DNA of 64,000 bases from Arthrobacter sp. StoSoilA2 (GTDB lineage Bacteria > Actinomycetota > Actinomycetes > Actinomycetales > Micrococcaceae), in the NCBI RefSeq assembly GCF_019977195.1, contig NZ_AP024643.1, positions 62,001 to 126,000 of the forward strand, given 5' to 3'. The notes beneath the pieces are model-generated. The model had not been told where the DNA came from, ran no database searches, and worked only from the letters and a program-made list of their open reading frames with translations. The translations under genes were made by a program, and so were the position numbers. Below are positions 45,665 to 53,384 of the stretch, piece after piece (position 1 is the first letter of the stretch; each line of letters opens with the position of its first letter).

Positions 45665-46318
45665 TCAGGGGACCATTCTTACCGTGCCGCCGATGGTTAG
45701 CACAGCTGATCCGGCGCGACCCCCGATGAGGACCCTGAAGGAAAGCTGATCTCCATAGGTAACTGTTTCATAGTTCCTGACGTTGCTCATGGTGCCGTGG
45801 AAGAAGTAGTTCGCAGGAACGGTGTGAGGTGCGTTCTTTCCTTGGAGGACGCCGGCTTTTTACCAAACAAGACCTGATTCACTGACGTTGCTAGTGATCT
45901 GGCCGGCAAGCATTCTTGAGATCTGATAGCTCCAATTTGCATTGTTGTAAAGGCAATTATTCCTGATCTGGAACGCGCCGTTTGTATCTGAGAACCGATA
46001 ATTGCCCATCCTGCAGCTGATGTTCTGATTAGTCGTCGGACCGTACACGAGCGGCGGTGTAACGGCCCCTCGCGGCTCTATCAATTGCGTATCACCTAAT
46101 GTGGACTTGACCTGACGGGCGGCATTCTCCGAGAGGGGCGCATCGAACTCGATCCTCAGAGTTGAGTCGGCGGCCGCATTGGTGTCATTGAAGATGACGA
46201 CCTGTGAGACCGTAGTGTCGTCCGCCGAGGCGCTGGGCACGACTCCTAGAAGCAGCAGGAGCACTGCTGCGACCAATCCAAAGAATGTCTGCTTGAACTT
46301 AGTGCTTTGATAGCGCAT
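45665..46318 (-). pseudogene. Secreted protein interrupted by one in-frame stop
   Basis: Reading starts at ATG 46318 behind GGGGGAA and encodes a Sec signal peptide (FFGLVAAVLLLLLGVVPSASA, cleaved before DDTTVS). After 152 codons a TAA appears at 45862-45860 (GLVW-stop-KAGVLQGKN). The same frame continues for 64 more sense codons to TGA at 45665, ending GSAVLTIGGTVRMVP. Hydrophobic and aromatic spacing, including ANYFFHGTMSNVRNYET, continues naturally, so a single nonsense change is the simplest reading. Cys pairs in NISCRMGNYRF and RNNCLYNN suggest one disulfide. Product family not recognised. A sequencing error is possible. Confidence 0.7.
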
Positions 46319-46460
46319 ATTTCCCCCAAACTAAGTGATTATCACCCATGTCACTCGAATCACCCGACGTAGTAGGTAACACCGCGCGGATGTAATCTAA
46401 TGACAGAACACCCCGTTACGGCAGAAGTGTTCACAAGGGAGTGGCGCCAGGAGGTTTTTT

Positions 46461-46865
46461 ATGACGGTCAAGATTGTCGAAATTATTAATCACGTCTTGC
46501 GCGACGTTGTCTCCAGCGGGTTTGAGCCGCCCCGCATTCAAGACGTGGATTGGTACGACGACCCGCGGGTGCTTTCAGTCATGATTTACAGCGCCCGTGA
46601 TTCCACAGGACGAGGCATTTCAGTCTTGGCCGAACTTTCGCGCGCTGGTCAGCTTGCGTCCGTGGCCGATCAGATTCAGGAGTGGGTCATTGAAGAGAAT
46701 AGAGCGACTTGCAGCAACTGGCCCCAGTGCCCTCAACACCCAAATAACCACCCCCTAACGCCCCGCGTGGTCAGTGATCAGGGTGTCTGGACCTGCCCGG
46801 CATCGAATAGGCCGGTCGCCGCAATCGGTGAGCTGTTTACAGGCAGCCCTAAGCCGGGGCTGTAG
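46461..46865 (+). CDS. Hypothetical protein with Cys/His-rich C-terminal motif
   Basis: A 134-residue soluble protein, ATG 46461 behind a strong CAGGAGG. Residues 1-75 contain mixed alpha/beta sequence (VKIVEIINHVLRDVVSSGF, VLSVMIYSARDSTGRG). The C-terminal part carries C-X5-C-X2-H-X3-H and a late WTCP (CSNWPQCPQHPNNHPL), which could bind zinc. Not assigned to a family. It is divergent from the interrupted secreted protein and convergent with the SatD-like gene, in a patch of lower GC. Confidence 0.68.
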   Translation: MTVKIVEIINHVLRDVVSSGFEPPRIQDVDWYDDPRVLSVMIYSARDSTGRGISVLAELSRAGQLASVADQIQEWVIEENRATCSNWPQCPQHPNNHPLTPRVVSDQGVWTCPASNRPVAAIGELFTGSPKPGL

Positions 46866-46869
46866 TCAG

Positions 46870-47469
46870 CTACCGCACTTCGAGGATCATCTGCAGCAGA
46901 CGGGCCGCGGCGGGTCGGGCAGCGTGTTCCTCCACCCACTGTGCACGGGCTAGTGCTTTGCTGACCGCCTGCGTCGTGATGCCGAGTTCCTGTGCCACGG
47001 CCTTTTGCTGGCCACGCACTCCGGGGGTGAGGAGGTCCAGGACCCGCCACTCGGCCGCGCTCCGGTGCTGCACGATGTGTCCGAGGAGGCGCAGTACTGC
47101 TTCGGCTTCTGCCGCCAAAGCTGTGAAGGGACCATCAACGGCAACAGGGACACGTTCCTTCCCGTTGCGGAGGCGGTCAACAGCCCGCCGGGCATAGACA
47201 AGACCGTGCCCGGAAGCGTCCTTGACAAGGTTGGGAAGGGGCTCGTTGATGGGCCCCACTCCGATTCCTACATACCATTGGCCGGTCCGGAGGGCGATCA
47301 GTGCTGTGTCAACAGCTTGGTGGCCGGACTCGACGATGCCTTGCACCTCATCCTCAACCGAACGGTCGAAGTCGAGCCGTGCCGGAATATGCCGCAGGTC
47401 CTTGAGGAGCCCTGGCACGAGATCGCCGTCGCGGCGGCTGTCGCGTTGGTTGATGGTCAGAGTGAACAT
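46870..47469 (-). CDS. SatD-like/winged-helix regulatory protein
   Basis: A 199-residue protein. The first 120 residues resemble SatD-like nucleotide-cyclase-fold proteins (TINQRDSRRDGDLVPGLL near 5-22; WYVGIGVGPINEPLP near 65-79). Residues 125-199 form a MarR/HTH-type module with LRLLGHIVQHRSAAEW and KAVAQELGITTQAVSKALARAQW. Homologues in actinobacteria are usually called MarR-like or SatD. The likely role is DNA binding in response to a signal, but no target is known. The ribosome site before ATG 47469 is poor. Confidence 0.7.
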   Translation of the reverse strand: MFTLTINQRDSRRDGDLVPGLLKDLRHIPARLDFDRSVEDEVQGIVESGHQAVDTALIALRTGQWYVGIGVGPINEPLPNLVKDASGHGLVYARRAVDRLRNGKERVPVAVDGPFTALAAEAEAVLRLLGHIVQHRSAAEWRVLDLLTPGVRGQQKAVAQELGITTQAVSKALARAQWVEEHAARPAAARLLQMILEVR

Positions 47470-47520
47470 AGTGGATCACATGCTACCGGCTGGTAGCCGC
47501 TCTGCAAGGGCTTGTTTTCC

Positions 47521-48114
47521 TTAAAATTTTTCTGTCGAGGATGCCCGCTCTGCGGCCCCTACTTTGGGGTCCGGGACCGGCTGCCGGCCCTCCGCCACGC
47601 CGGATCGGCGATCAAGAGCAGCAAACTTCGGATCCCACGTATCGTCCGAGCTCCCGCTGAACGCCGCAAGAATCAGCATCACCACGAAGAACGGAAAGAA
47701 GGACCAGCAGATAGCGCGCCACCCGCCCAACCAGGCACCCGCCGTCGTGCCGTCCTTGATACGTACCGAGCGCATGCCCGCGGCAGCATCGCCGACGCTG
47801 CCCGCAGTACCCCAGATCATGCCGTAAACGAACAAACCAACGAACCAGAGAACAACGTAGAGCGTCAACCAGAAGCCGTCGTTGAAGGCCAGAAGTGAGC
47901 CACTGTTCATCATGGCATTGCGTGCAACTGCCACTATTGCAGCCAGGATGCCATAGCCTGCAAGGAACACGATCGCGTCAAGGACGCGACCCCAGAAGTG
48001 GGCCCCTCCGGATGCTTTCACGAAGTAGGCGCCGGTCCCGGGATGGCGGCGTACAGGGCGGCCGTTGAGGGCATCAACCAAGCCAGTAGCGGTCTGGGAC
48101 TTCGAATTGCTCAT
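47521..48114 (-). CDS. RDD family membrane protein
   Basis: A 197-residue protein with an RDD domain. The motif occurs as FWGRVLDAIVFLAGYGIL near 40-57 (R-D pair), and three membrane helices follow, with WGTAGSVGDAAAGMRSVRI near 101-119 and AGAWLGGWRAICWSFFPFFVV near 126-146. The tail is soluble and rich in Arg/Glu. Family members are implicated in ion transport or osmotic adaptation. It is the last gene of a minus-strand set that begins with a WXG-type protein, separated from its upstream neighbour by three bases. Confidence 0.87.
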   Translation of the reverse strand: MSNSKSQTATGLVDALNGRPVRRHPGTGAYFVKASGGAHFWGRVLDAIVFLAGYGILAAIVAVARNAMMNSGSLLAFNDGFWLTLYVVLWFVGLFVYGMIWGTAGSVGDAAAGMRSVRIKDGTTAGAWLGGWRAICWSFFPFFVVMLILAAFSGSSDDTWDPKFAALDRRSGVAEGRQPVPDPKVGAAERASSTEKF

Positions 48115-48117
48115 GCG

Positions 48118-48894
48118 TCAGGCCAGCCCGGCCAGCCCGCCGAGGACGCGGGCAAGCGTCGGCGCGGATGTCTCTTTCAGCTCAAGGGAGACAGATTCGC
48201 CTTCCACCCGCGGAGTAAGCACGTGCACGCTGCTGGGGCCGGTGTAGACGGTGACAGTTGGAAAGTCGTTCGTATCAGAATTGAAGACCACCACGTTGCT
48301 GGCCGCCTGCGTATCGGCCAGGGCCGTTGCGGCATATTCTTCGAACCCGGCCTCAGAGTAAACAGTGGGATCGGTGTCGCGGTTGGCCGCTGTGTTCGGG
48401 TCAACGAATTCCGCCAGGCGCGGAGCCAACTGGTCCCGGGTGACAACAGTGAAGCCGTGCAGCCCGCCTTCATCCACTTCTTCCAGCAGCACGCCGTCGT
48501 CGTGGATGTAGCCGTAGAGCCAGCGCTTGCCGGTGGAAACGGTGCGTTCCACTGAGACCACGCTGCTGCCACTGCGACGCAGTGTCAGGGCGCCTGTGAT
48601 TTCCTCCGTGGCGTGCAGACGGGTGGGTTCGGTCTCGCCTTCAAAGATCACAGGGTAGACGAGTTCCTTGGCGAGCAGCCCACGAAGGGCCACGGCGCAC
48701 ATCAGCTCCTTGCTGGCATCCTGCGAAGTGAGCCACGGAAGGGCCACGATTTGCTCGTGCTGGACGCCGTCCAAGGCAACAACCTCTTCATCTGTCAGCG
48801 TCGGCAAGGCCTTGCCGGTGGCGCTTGCCGAGGCCAGGACTTTCGCTGCAGCCTGTACGTCCCGCTCGGTCCAATTCATGGTGCTGGTGGTCAT
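48118..48894 (-). CDS. ESX secretion-associated, EspG-like protein (tentative)
   Basis: A 258-residue protein starting MTTSTMNWTERDV. It has no membrane segment. The central region includes TLRRSGSSVVSVERTVSTGKRW near 103-124 and GGLHGFTVVTRDQLAPRLAEFV near 141-162, then TDPTVYSEAGFEE; the alternating beta pattern and length resemble EspG chaperones that bind secreted PE/PPE or WXG substrates. Assignment rests mainly on the context: it overlaps the WXG gene by four bases. Other possibilities cannot be excluded. Confidence 0.55.
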   Translation of the reverse strand: MTTSTMNWTERDVQAAAKVLASASATGKALPTLTDEEVVALDGVQHEQIVALPWLTSQDASKELMCAVALRGLLAKELVYPVIFEGETEPTRLHATEEITGALTLRRSGSSVVSVERTVSTGKRWLYGYIHDDGVLLEEVDEGGLHGFTVVTRDQLAPRLAEFVDPNTAANRDTDPTVYSEAGFEEYAATALADTQAASNVVVFNSDTNDFPTVTVYTGPSSVHVLTPRVEGESVSLELKETSAPTLARVLGGLAGLA

Positions 48895-49871
48895 CCGAAT
48901 ATCCCTCCGACAAAGTTTCCGACTGACTTGGCGGCATTACCGACCCCGTCTGCCACCTTACTGCCTACATCCTTGGCGAAATTGCCTACTTCCCGGGCGC
49001 CGTCGGCGATATAACTCCCGGGGTTCCGGGCGAAGTTACTGATGGAATCCCAGTTGTCCGCCACCAGGTTGCCCAACGCCCAGGCGCCGGCAACGATGCC
49101 CGCGCCGATTACGATTGGCGCGCCAACGGGCCCCAGCAAAGCTGCGCCACCGGCAGTCATGAGCATGATGCTGCCCACCCCGCCCACTACGGACAGGCCG
49201 CCGGCTACCCGGTCTCCGGTACCGCGCCAGCCGTCGTGCTCCGGACTGATCATGTCGCTGATACCGCCAACAATGTTCAGCGGGGCCGCCAGGGCCCCGG
49301 CGACGCGCAGGCCTTTCGAGAACTTGCTGGCATCCTGGAACGCCTGGCTGTAGGGAATGTTGGCCTTCAGGTCCGTGATGACATCAGTGACCTTCTCGCC
49401 GCTGCGCAAAGCACTCAAAGCATCCCGCAGCACCGTACCGCCAGCCCGCCAATTGGTGAGTACCTCGCGGGTCTTGACCCATTCGGCATGTCCGAGCTTC
49501 CCGTACTTGTAGGCGGTCCAGAGCTGCGCGCCCAGTTCCTTGACGCCCGTTGCGGTGTCGTAGACATCCATCAGGACGCCCACCGACGTACCCGAACCGT
49601 CATTGTGGCTGGCAAATTCCTGCTGGTTGGCGTGCTTCTTGAGCTGGCTCGCGTTGTCCCTCAGCATGTTGGCGGCCTTCACCAGGCTCTGCCTGTGCTG
49701 GCTGTTCCAATCGCTCTTGAAGACCGTGGCGTCGCGGCCCTGCCACGCCGTTGCGGAGTTGATGGCGTTGGATAACTGCGCGCTCTGCAGATTGATGGCA
49801 TCGGCAGCCTTGCCCATGACGCCGGCCAGACTGCGAAGCTGCGCAATGTCCGCGCCGTAGAACCCAGCCAT
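48891..49871 (-). CDS. WXG-domain type VII secretion substrate
   Basis: A 326-residue protein. Residues 1-100 are a WXG100-like helical hairpin: MAGFYGADIAQLRSLAGVMG, with the turn at AWQGRDATVFKSDW near 42-55. Residues 100-190 form a helical linker. Residues about 205-265 hold Gly/Ala-rich membrane-like helices (GLSVVGGVGSIMLMTAGGA). The C-terminus has glycine-spaced amphipathic repeats (NFAKDVGSKVADGVGNAAKSVGNFVGG). Length exceeds a simple ESAT-6 homologue and suits a WXG-fused substrate or a toxin-less scaffold. No EccC ATPase or other secretion gene is in the window. ATGA coupling joins it to the next gene. Confidence 0.75.
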   Translation of the reverse strand: MAGFYGADIAQLRSLAGVMGKAADAINLQSAQLSNAINSATAWQGRDATVFKSDWNSQHRQSLVKAANMLRDNASQLKKHANQQEFASHNDGSGTSVGVLMDVYDTATGVKELGAQLWTAYKYGKLGHAEWVKTREVLTNWRAGGTVLRDALSALRSGEKVTDVITDLKANIPYSQAFQDASKFSKGLRVAGALAAPLNIVGGISDMISPEHDGWRGTGDRVAGGLSVVGGVGSIMLMTAGGAALLGPVGAPIVIGAGIVAGAWALGNLVADNWDSISNFARNPGSYIADGAREVGNFAKDVGSKVADGVGNAAKSVGNFVGGIFG

Positions 49872-49958
49872 GTGGTACCCCCTGTTACATGCGTCGTAAA
49901 GTCTCGTCCCAGCCTAGGCGGACCCCGAAGATGCCGCGATGGGGAGCAGTGCCCATCA

Positions 49959-50027
49959 AAGCAACGCGGGGTCACTTAGGGCCCATGTTTTAGCCAATAA
50001 TGGGCCGTATCTGACCCCGCGTTGCTT
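49959..50027. repeat. Long intergenic palindromic element B
   Basis: AAGCAACGCGGGGTCA (49959-49974) is perfectly complemented at 50012-50027. The 37-base centre again carries a nested dyad, GGCCCAT (49980-49986) with ATGGGCC (49999-50005 region). It lies between a WXG gene and the ppa terminator and has the same plan and length as element A, though the arms differ. Confidence 0.8.
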
Positions 50028-50032
50028 AAAGC

Positions 50033-50081
50033 ACGACGGCGGCTGGTGCCGTTCACAGGGAACAGCACCAGCCGCCGTCGT
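50033..50081 (-). terminator. Terminator after ppa
   Basis: ACGACGGCGGCTGGTGC (50033-50049) is perfectly complemented at 50065-50081, a 17-bp stem with a 15-base loop. It ends nine bases from the ppa stop codon and is oriented to stop ppa transcription before the WXG operon. Confidence 0.85.
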
Positions 50082-50089
50082 AAGTGTTG

Positions 50090-50578
50090 CTAGTGGCCTT
50101 CGGCCGAGAAGCGCTTGATGGAGGCTTCCAGCTCGGCTTCGGCAGCGGCGCGGTCGCCCCAGCCTTCAGCCTTGACCCACTTGCCGGGCTCCAGGTCCTT
50201 GTAACGGGTAAAGAAGTGCTCGATTTCCTTGATCAGGAATTCGCTGACGTCGCTCACTTCCTGGATGTGGTCGAAGCGTGCATCCACCGGGACGCAGAGG
50301 ACCTTGGCGTCTCCGCCGCCGTCGTCAGTCATGTTGAAAACACCGATGGGGCGGGACTCAACGATGACGCCGGGGTGGAGGTCGAAGTCCTGCAGGAGCA
50401 CCAGTGCGTCCAGGGGGTCGCCGTCTTCGCCCAGCGTGTTCTCGAAGAAACCGTAGTGCGTGGGGTACTGCATGGAGGTGAAGAGGACGCGGTCCAGGCG
50501 GACGCGGCCGGTTTCGTGGTCAACTTCGTACTTGACGCGCGATCCCTTGGGGATCTCGATGGTCACGTCGTGCTTCAT
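50090..50578 (-). CDS. ppa: Inorganic pyrophosphatase
   Basis: A 162-residue family I soluble pyrophosphatase that hydrolyses pyrophosphate to two phosphates and drives biosynthetic reactions. Active-site blocks are PKGSRVKYEVDHETGRVRLDR near 10-30 (Lys and Glu ligands), YPTHYGFFENTLGEDGDPLDALVLL near 39-63 with the Asp-rich metal site, and VPVDARFDHIQEVSD near 97-111. Length is typical of actinobacteria. ATG 50578 follows CAAGGAGC. It is divergent from the PBP4-type gene. Confidence 0.96.
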   Translation of the reverse strand: MKHDVTIEIPKGSRVKYEVDHETGRVRLDRVLFTSMQYPTHYGFFENTLGEDGDPLDALVLLQDFDLHPGVIVESRPIGVFNMTDDGGGDAKVLCVPVDARFDHIQEVSDVSEFLIKEIEHFFTRYKDLEPGKWVKAEGWGDRAAAEAELEASIKRFSAEGH

Positions 50579-50723
50579 GGCGTGCTCCTTGACGGGTGTG
50601 GGTGGGGCGCGGCAGGCGAAAGTGCAGCCAGCGCCGCCGACTACTATTGAGGATATAGCGAGAGGCCCGGGTTTCTTGAACCGGCGGCGACATTTTCAGG
50701 ACTGACAGGACCAAGCAACTTCC

Positions 50724-52175
50724 ATGATGGGCGTTAAAAACGGGGGTGCCCGGAAGTGGGTGTCCACGGCGTGGGGGCGCTTGAAGTGGCCGATGCTGTT
50801 GACGTTGGTCCTGCTCTGCCTGGGGGCGATCGTGGTGGCCGGCATGGTGCCGGGACTCCTCACCGCACCCAAGCCGTCACCCTCCGCGCCATCATGGCAG
50901 CAGGAGCCGGACCGGCTGTCCGAGGCCAATGGCGTGCTTCCTTTGGACCCCGATGCCCCCGTGCCCGTCCCGGCTGAGCTTTCGCGCCTTGTGAATGACG
51001 CCCTGAAACCCGTCGGCGCCGGCAGCATTACGGGCATTGTCATGGACGCCTCCACAGGCACGGTCCTGTTCGACCGCGATGCCAACGCCAACCGAATCCC
51101 GGCGTCGAACATGAAGCTTTTGACCGCCGTCGCTGCCTTGAAGGCGCTCCGTCCCGAATCACGCTTTACCACCCGTGTGCTGGCCGGTAGTGAACCCTCG
51201 ACCGTTGTGCTGACGGGGGGAGGGGACGTGCTGCTCGGCGGAGGCGCCTCGGATCCAGAGGCCGTGATGGGCCGGGCGGGACTTGCAACCCTGGCCTCCG
51301 ATACTGCCGCTTCCTTGGCTACCGCCGGGGTCAAAGGGCCTGTGACCGTGCAGGTTGATGATTCGCTGTTCAGCGGCGCGCCCCTCAATCCTGCGTGGAG
51401 CCTGGACGACGTCGCGGCTGGCGAAACCGCCCCCTTGTTTTCCCTCGCCCTGAACTCCGGGCGCTACTCACCAACAGTCACCACCGGGCCGCGCCCCCAG
51501 GATTCGGCCGTCACCACCGCCCAGGCTTTCGCCGAACAATTGGTGGCTGCCGGCGTCCAGGTGAGTCCCGGCGTCGAACGTGGCAAGGGCGTCCCGGCCA
51601 AAGTGTTGGCTGCAGCTGAGTCCGCCACTGTGGGCGAGCAGGTGGACCTCATGCTGGAGACCTCGGACAACTTCCTGGCAGAGGCGCTTGGGCGGATGAC
51701 CGCCATTGCGTCCGGACAGGAAGCAACGTACGACGGCGCCACTTCAGCCGTGCGCCAACGGCTGGGGGAGTTGGGAATCGCCACTGATCCCAAGCAGTTG
51801 CAGTTGGCCGATGTTTCCGGCCTTGCCTTGGAGAACCAGGTGTCTGCCCGCCAGTTTGCCGAGGTAGTCCGGGCCATTACCAGCGGACCGGACCTGAGCC
51901 TTCGGACCGCCCTGGACGGATTCCCGGTCGCGGGCCTGACGGGCACCCTGGATGACAGGTACGTGGATCCGAGCACAGCCCAGGGTGCGGGCCTTGTCCG
52001 CGCCAAAACGGGGACGCTGAACACTGTCATCGCGCTGAGCGGGTACGTGGTGGACGCTGATGGGCGCCTTTTGGTGTTCTCGTTCATCGGCAATGGGCTG
52101 GAACCGGGTGCGGCTGGAAACAAGGAGGCGATGGACCGTTCGGCATCGGTGCTCGCCTCGTGCGGCTGCCGCTAA
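50724..52175 (+). CDS. dacB: D-alanyl-D-alanine carboxypeptidase/endopeptidase (PBP4 type)
   Basis: A 483-residue class C penicillin-binding protein. Residues 18-45 are a membrane anchor (MLLTLVLLCLGAIVVAGMVPG). The SxxK motif is in RIPASNMKLLTAVAAL near 126-141, SDN in LETSDNFLAEALG near 310-322, and KTG in VRAKTGTLNTVIALSG near 428-443; all three catalytic motifs are intact. It trims or cleaves peptidoglycan cross-links outside the membrane. The start at 50724 has a second ATG three bases on. It opens the conserved right-hand block of the window. Confidence 0.92.
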   Translation: MMGVKNGGARKWVSTAWGRLKWPMLLTLVLLCLGAIVVAGMVPGLLTAPKPSPSAPSWQQEPDRLSEANGVLPLDPDAPVPVPAELSRLVNDALKPVGAGSITGIVMDASTGTVLFDRDANANRIPASNMKLLTAVAALKALRPESRFTTRVLAGSEPSTVVLTGGGDVLLGGGASDPEAVMGRAGLATLASDTAASLATAGVKGPVTVQVDDSLFSGAPLNPAWSLDDVAAGETAPLFSLALNSGRYSPTVTTGPRPQDSAVTTAQAFAEQLVAAGVQVSPGVERGKGVPAKVLAAAESATVGEQVDLMLETSDNFLAEALGRMTAIASGQEATYDGATSAVRQRLGELGIATDPKQLQLADVSGLALENQVSARQFAEVVRAITSGPDLSLRTALDGFPVAGLTGTLDDRYVDPSTAQGAGLVRAKTGTLNTVIALSGYVVDADGRLLVFSFIGNGLEPGAAGNKEAMDRSASVLASCGCR

Positions 52176-52202
52176 CCCCGCTGGGGAACAGTAAAATCCC
52201 GC

Positions 52203-52218
52203 CGCTCCGCGCGGAGCG
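52203..52218. repeat. Short perfect palindrome between dacB and the metalloprotease gene
   Basis: CGCTCCGCGCGGAGCG is self-complementary. A second self-complementary block, AAGGGCCCTT, follows at 52224-52233. Neither is trailed by T residues. They could mark dacB termination or protein binding sites, or be chance in GC-rich sequence. Confidence 0.35.
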
Positions 52219-52253
52219 AACTTAAGGGCCCTTTGTCAGGGTCATGTGGTGTG

Positions 52254-53384
52254 ATGGACCGTATGGTGTCATCTGCCCGAGATTCGTCAGCAGGGGCCCC
52301 GTCCCTGATCAATTGGGACCTGGCCGCCTCGACGGCTGCCCGGCTTACCCCGCCCGGCCCGGCACTGAGCGCTGGGGAAATCGGCAAGGCGGTGGAGAAC
52401 CTGCGCTTCAATGCCGATATCTCCGTGCCACATGTCCATGACATCACGGGGCTTGAAGCGGCCCGGGACCTGCGGGATTCGCACGTTCTCGTTGTGGACC
52501 GCGCCTCATGGTCCAAGGCCAACACCCAGAGCTTCTCCGTCATGCTCCAGCCTGTTCTGGCGAAAATGCTGGAGTCCCGCAACAGCCTGTCCCTGACACC
52601 CGCTGCCGCTGCGGCCAGCGGCGCCATCACCGGTAGCCAACTCGGCGCCATCCTTGCTTTCCTGTCCAGTAAAGTCCTGGGCCAATATGATCCGTTCGCG
52701 GCCTTGGCCCCCGAAGCCCACGTCCCTTCGGGCGGGCGGCTACTCCTTGTTGCGCCCAACATCATCTCCGTTGAACGCGAACTCAACGTGCACCCGGACG
52801 ACTTCAGGCTCTGGGTATGCCTTCACGAGCAAACGCACCGGGTCCAGTTCGCGGCAGCACCGTGGCTGCGGGACCACATGCTCGGCGAAATCGAAAAGCT
52901 CAGCGGTCACCTTCTGGGCAACATGGATTCCCTGGTTGAGCGGGCAGCCGCCGTAGCCAAGTCCCTGAAGGACCGCGCTGCATCCGGGAACGTGCCAAGC
53001 CGGGGCGCAATTCTGGACCTGCTGCAGGATCCAGAGGAGAAGGCTTCCCTGTCCCACATCACTGCCGTCATGAGCCTCCTCGAAGGCCATGCCAACGTGG
53101 TGATGGATGCCGTGGACTCCAGCATCGTCCCGTCCGTTAAGACGATTCGCCAGCGCTTCAATGATCGCGGCAAGGACCGAGGCATCATCGAGAAGTTCAT
53201 CCGGAACCTCCTCGGTCTCGACGCCAAGATGCGCCAGTACACAGACGGCGCAAAGTTCGTGCGCGAAGTTGTTGAGGTGGGCGGCATGGAAGGCTTCAAC
53301 CGGGTGTGGAACTCGGCCGAAAACCTCCCCACCGAGGAAGAGATCCACAATTCCAGGATGTGGCTCGAGCGGATGGGGCTTTGA
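52254..53384 (+). CDS. Zinc-dependent metalloprotease of the DUF2342 family
   Basis: A 376-residue protein starting at ATG 52254 (MDRMVSS; ATG 52263 also possible). The zinc motif is LWVCLHEQTHRVQF near 182-195 (HExxH as HEQTH). Further conserved parts are EKLSGHLLGNMDSL near 212, VMSLLEGHANVVMDAV near 264-279 with the distal ligand Glu, and RGIIEKFIRNLLGLDAKMRQY near 302-322. The family is often labelled as F420-biosynthesis associated but its substrate is unknown. The conserved neighbours are dacB and tilS; tilS starts on its stop codon. Confidence 0.88.
   Translation: MDRMVSSARDSSAGAPSLINWDLAASTAARLTPPGPALSAGEIGKAVENLRFNADISVPHVHDITGLEAARDLRDSHVLVVDRASWSKANTQSFSVMLQPVLAKMLESRNSLSLTPAAAAASGAITGSQLGAILAFLSSKVLGQYDPFAALAPEAHVPSGGRLLLVAPNIISVERELNVHPDDFRLWVCLHEQTHRVQFAAAPWLRDHMLGEIEKLSGHLLGNMDSLVERAAAVAKSLKDRAASGNVPSRGAILDLLQDPEEKASLSHITAVMSLLEGHANVVMDAVDSSIVPSVKTIRQRFNDRGKDRGIIEKFIRNLLGLDAKMRQYTDGAKFVREVVEVGGMEGFNRVWNSAENLPTEEEIHNSRMWLERMGL

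Noticed and set aside
52203..52233. Palindromes near dacB as an SOS or other named operator
   Set aside because: Sequence does not match any operator I can name; GC-rich palindromes are common by chance here.
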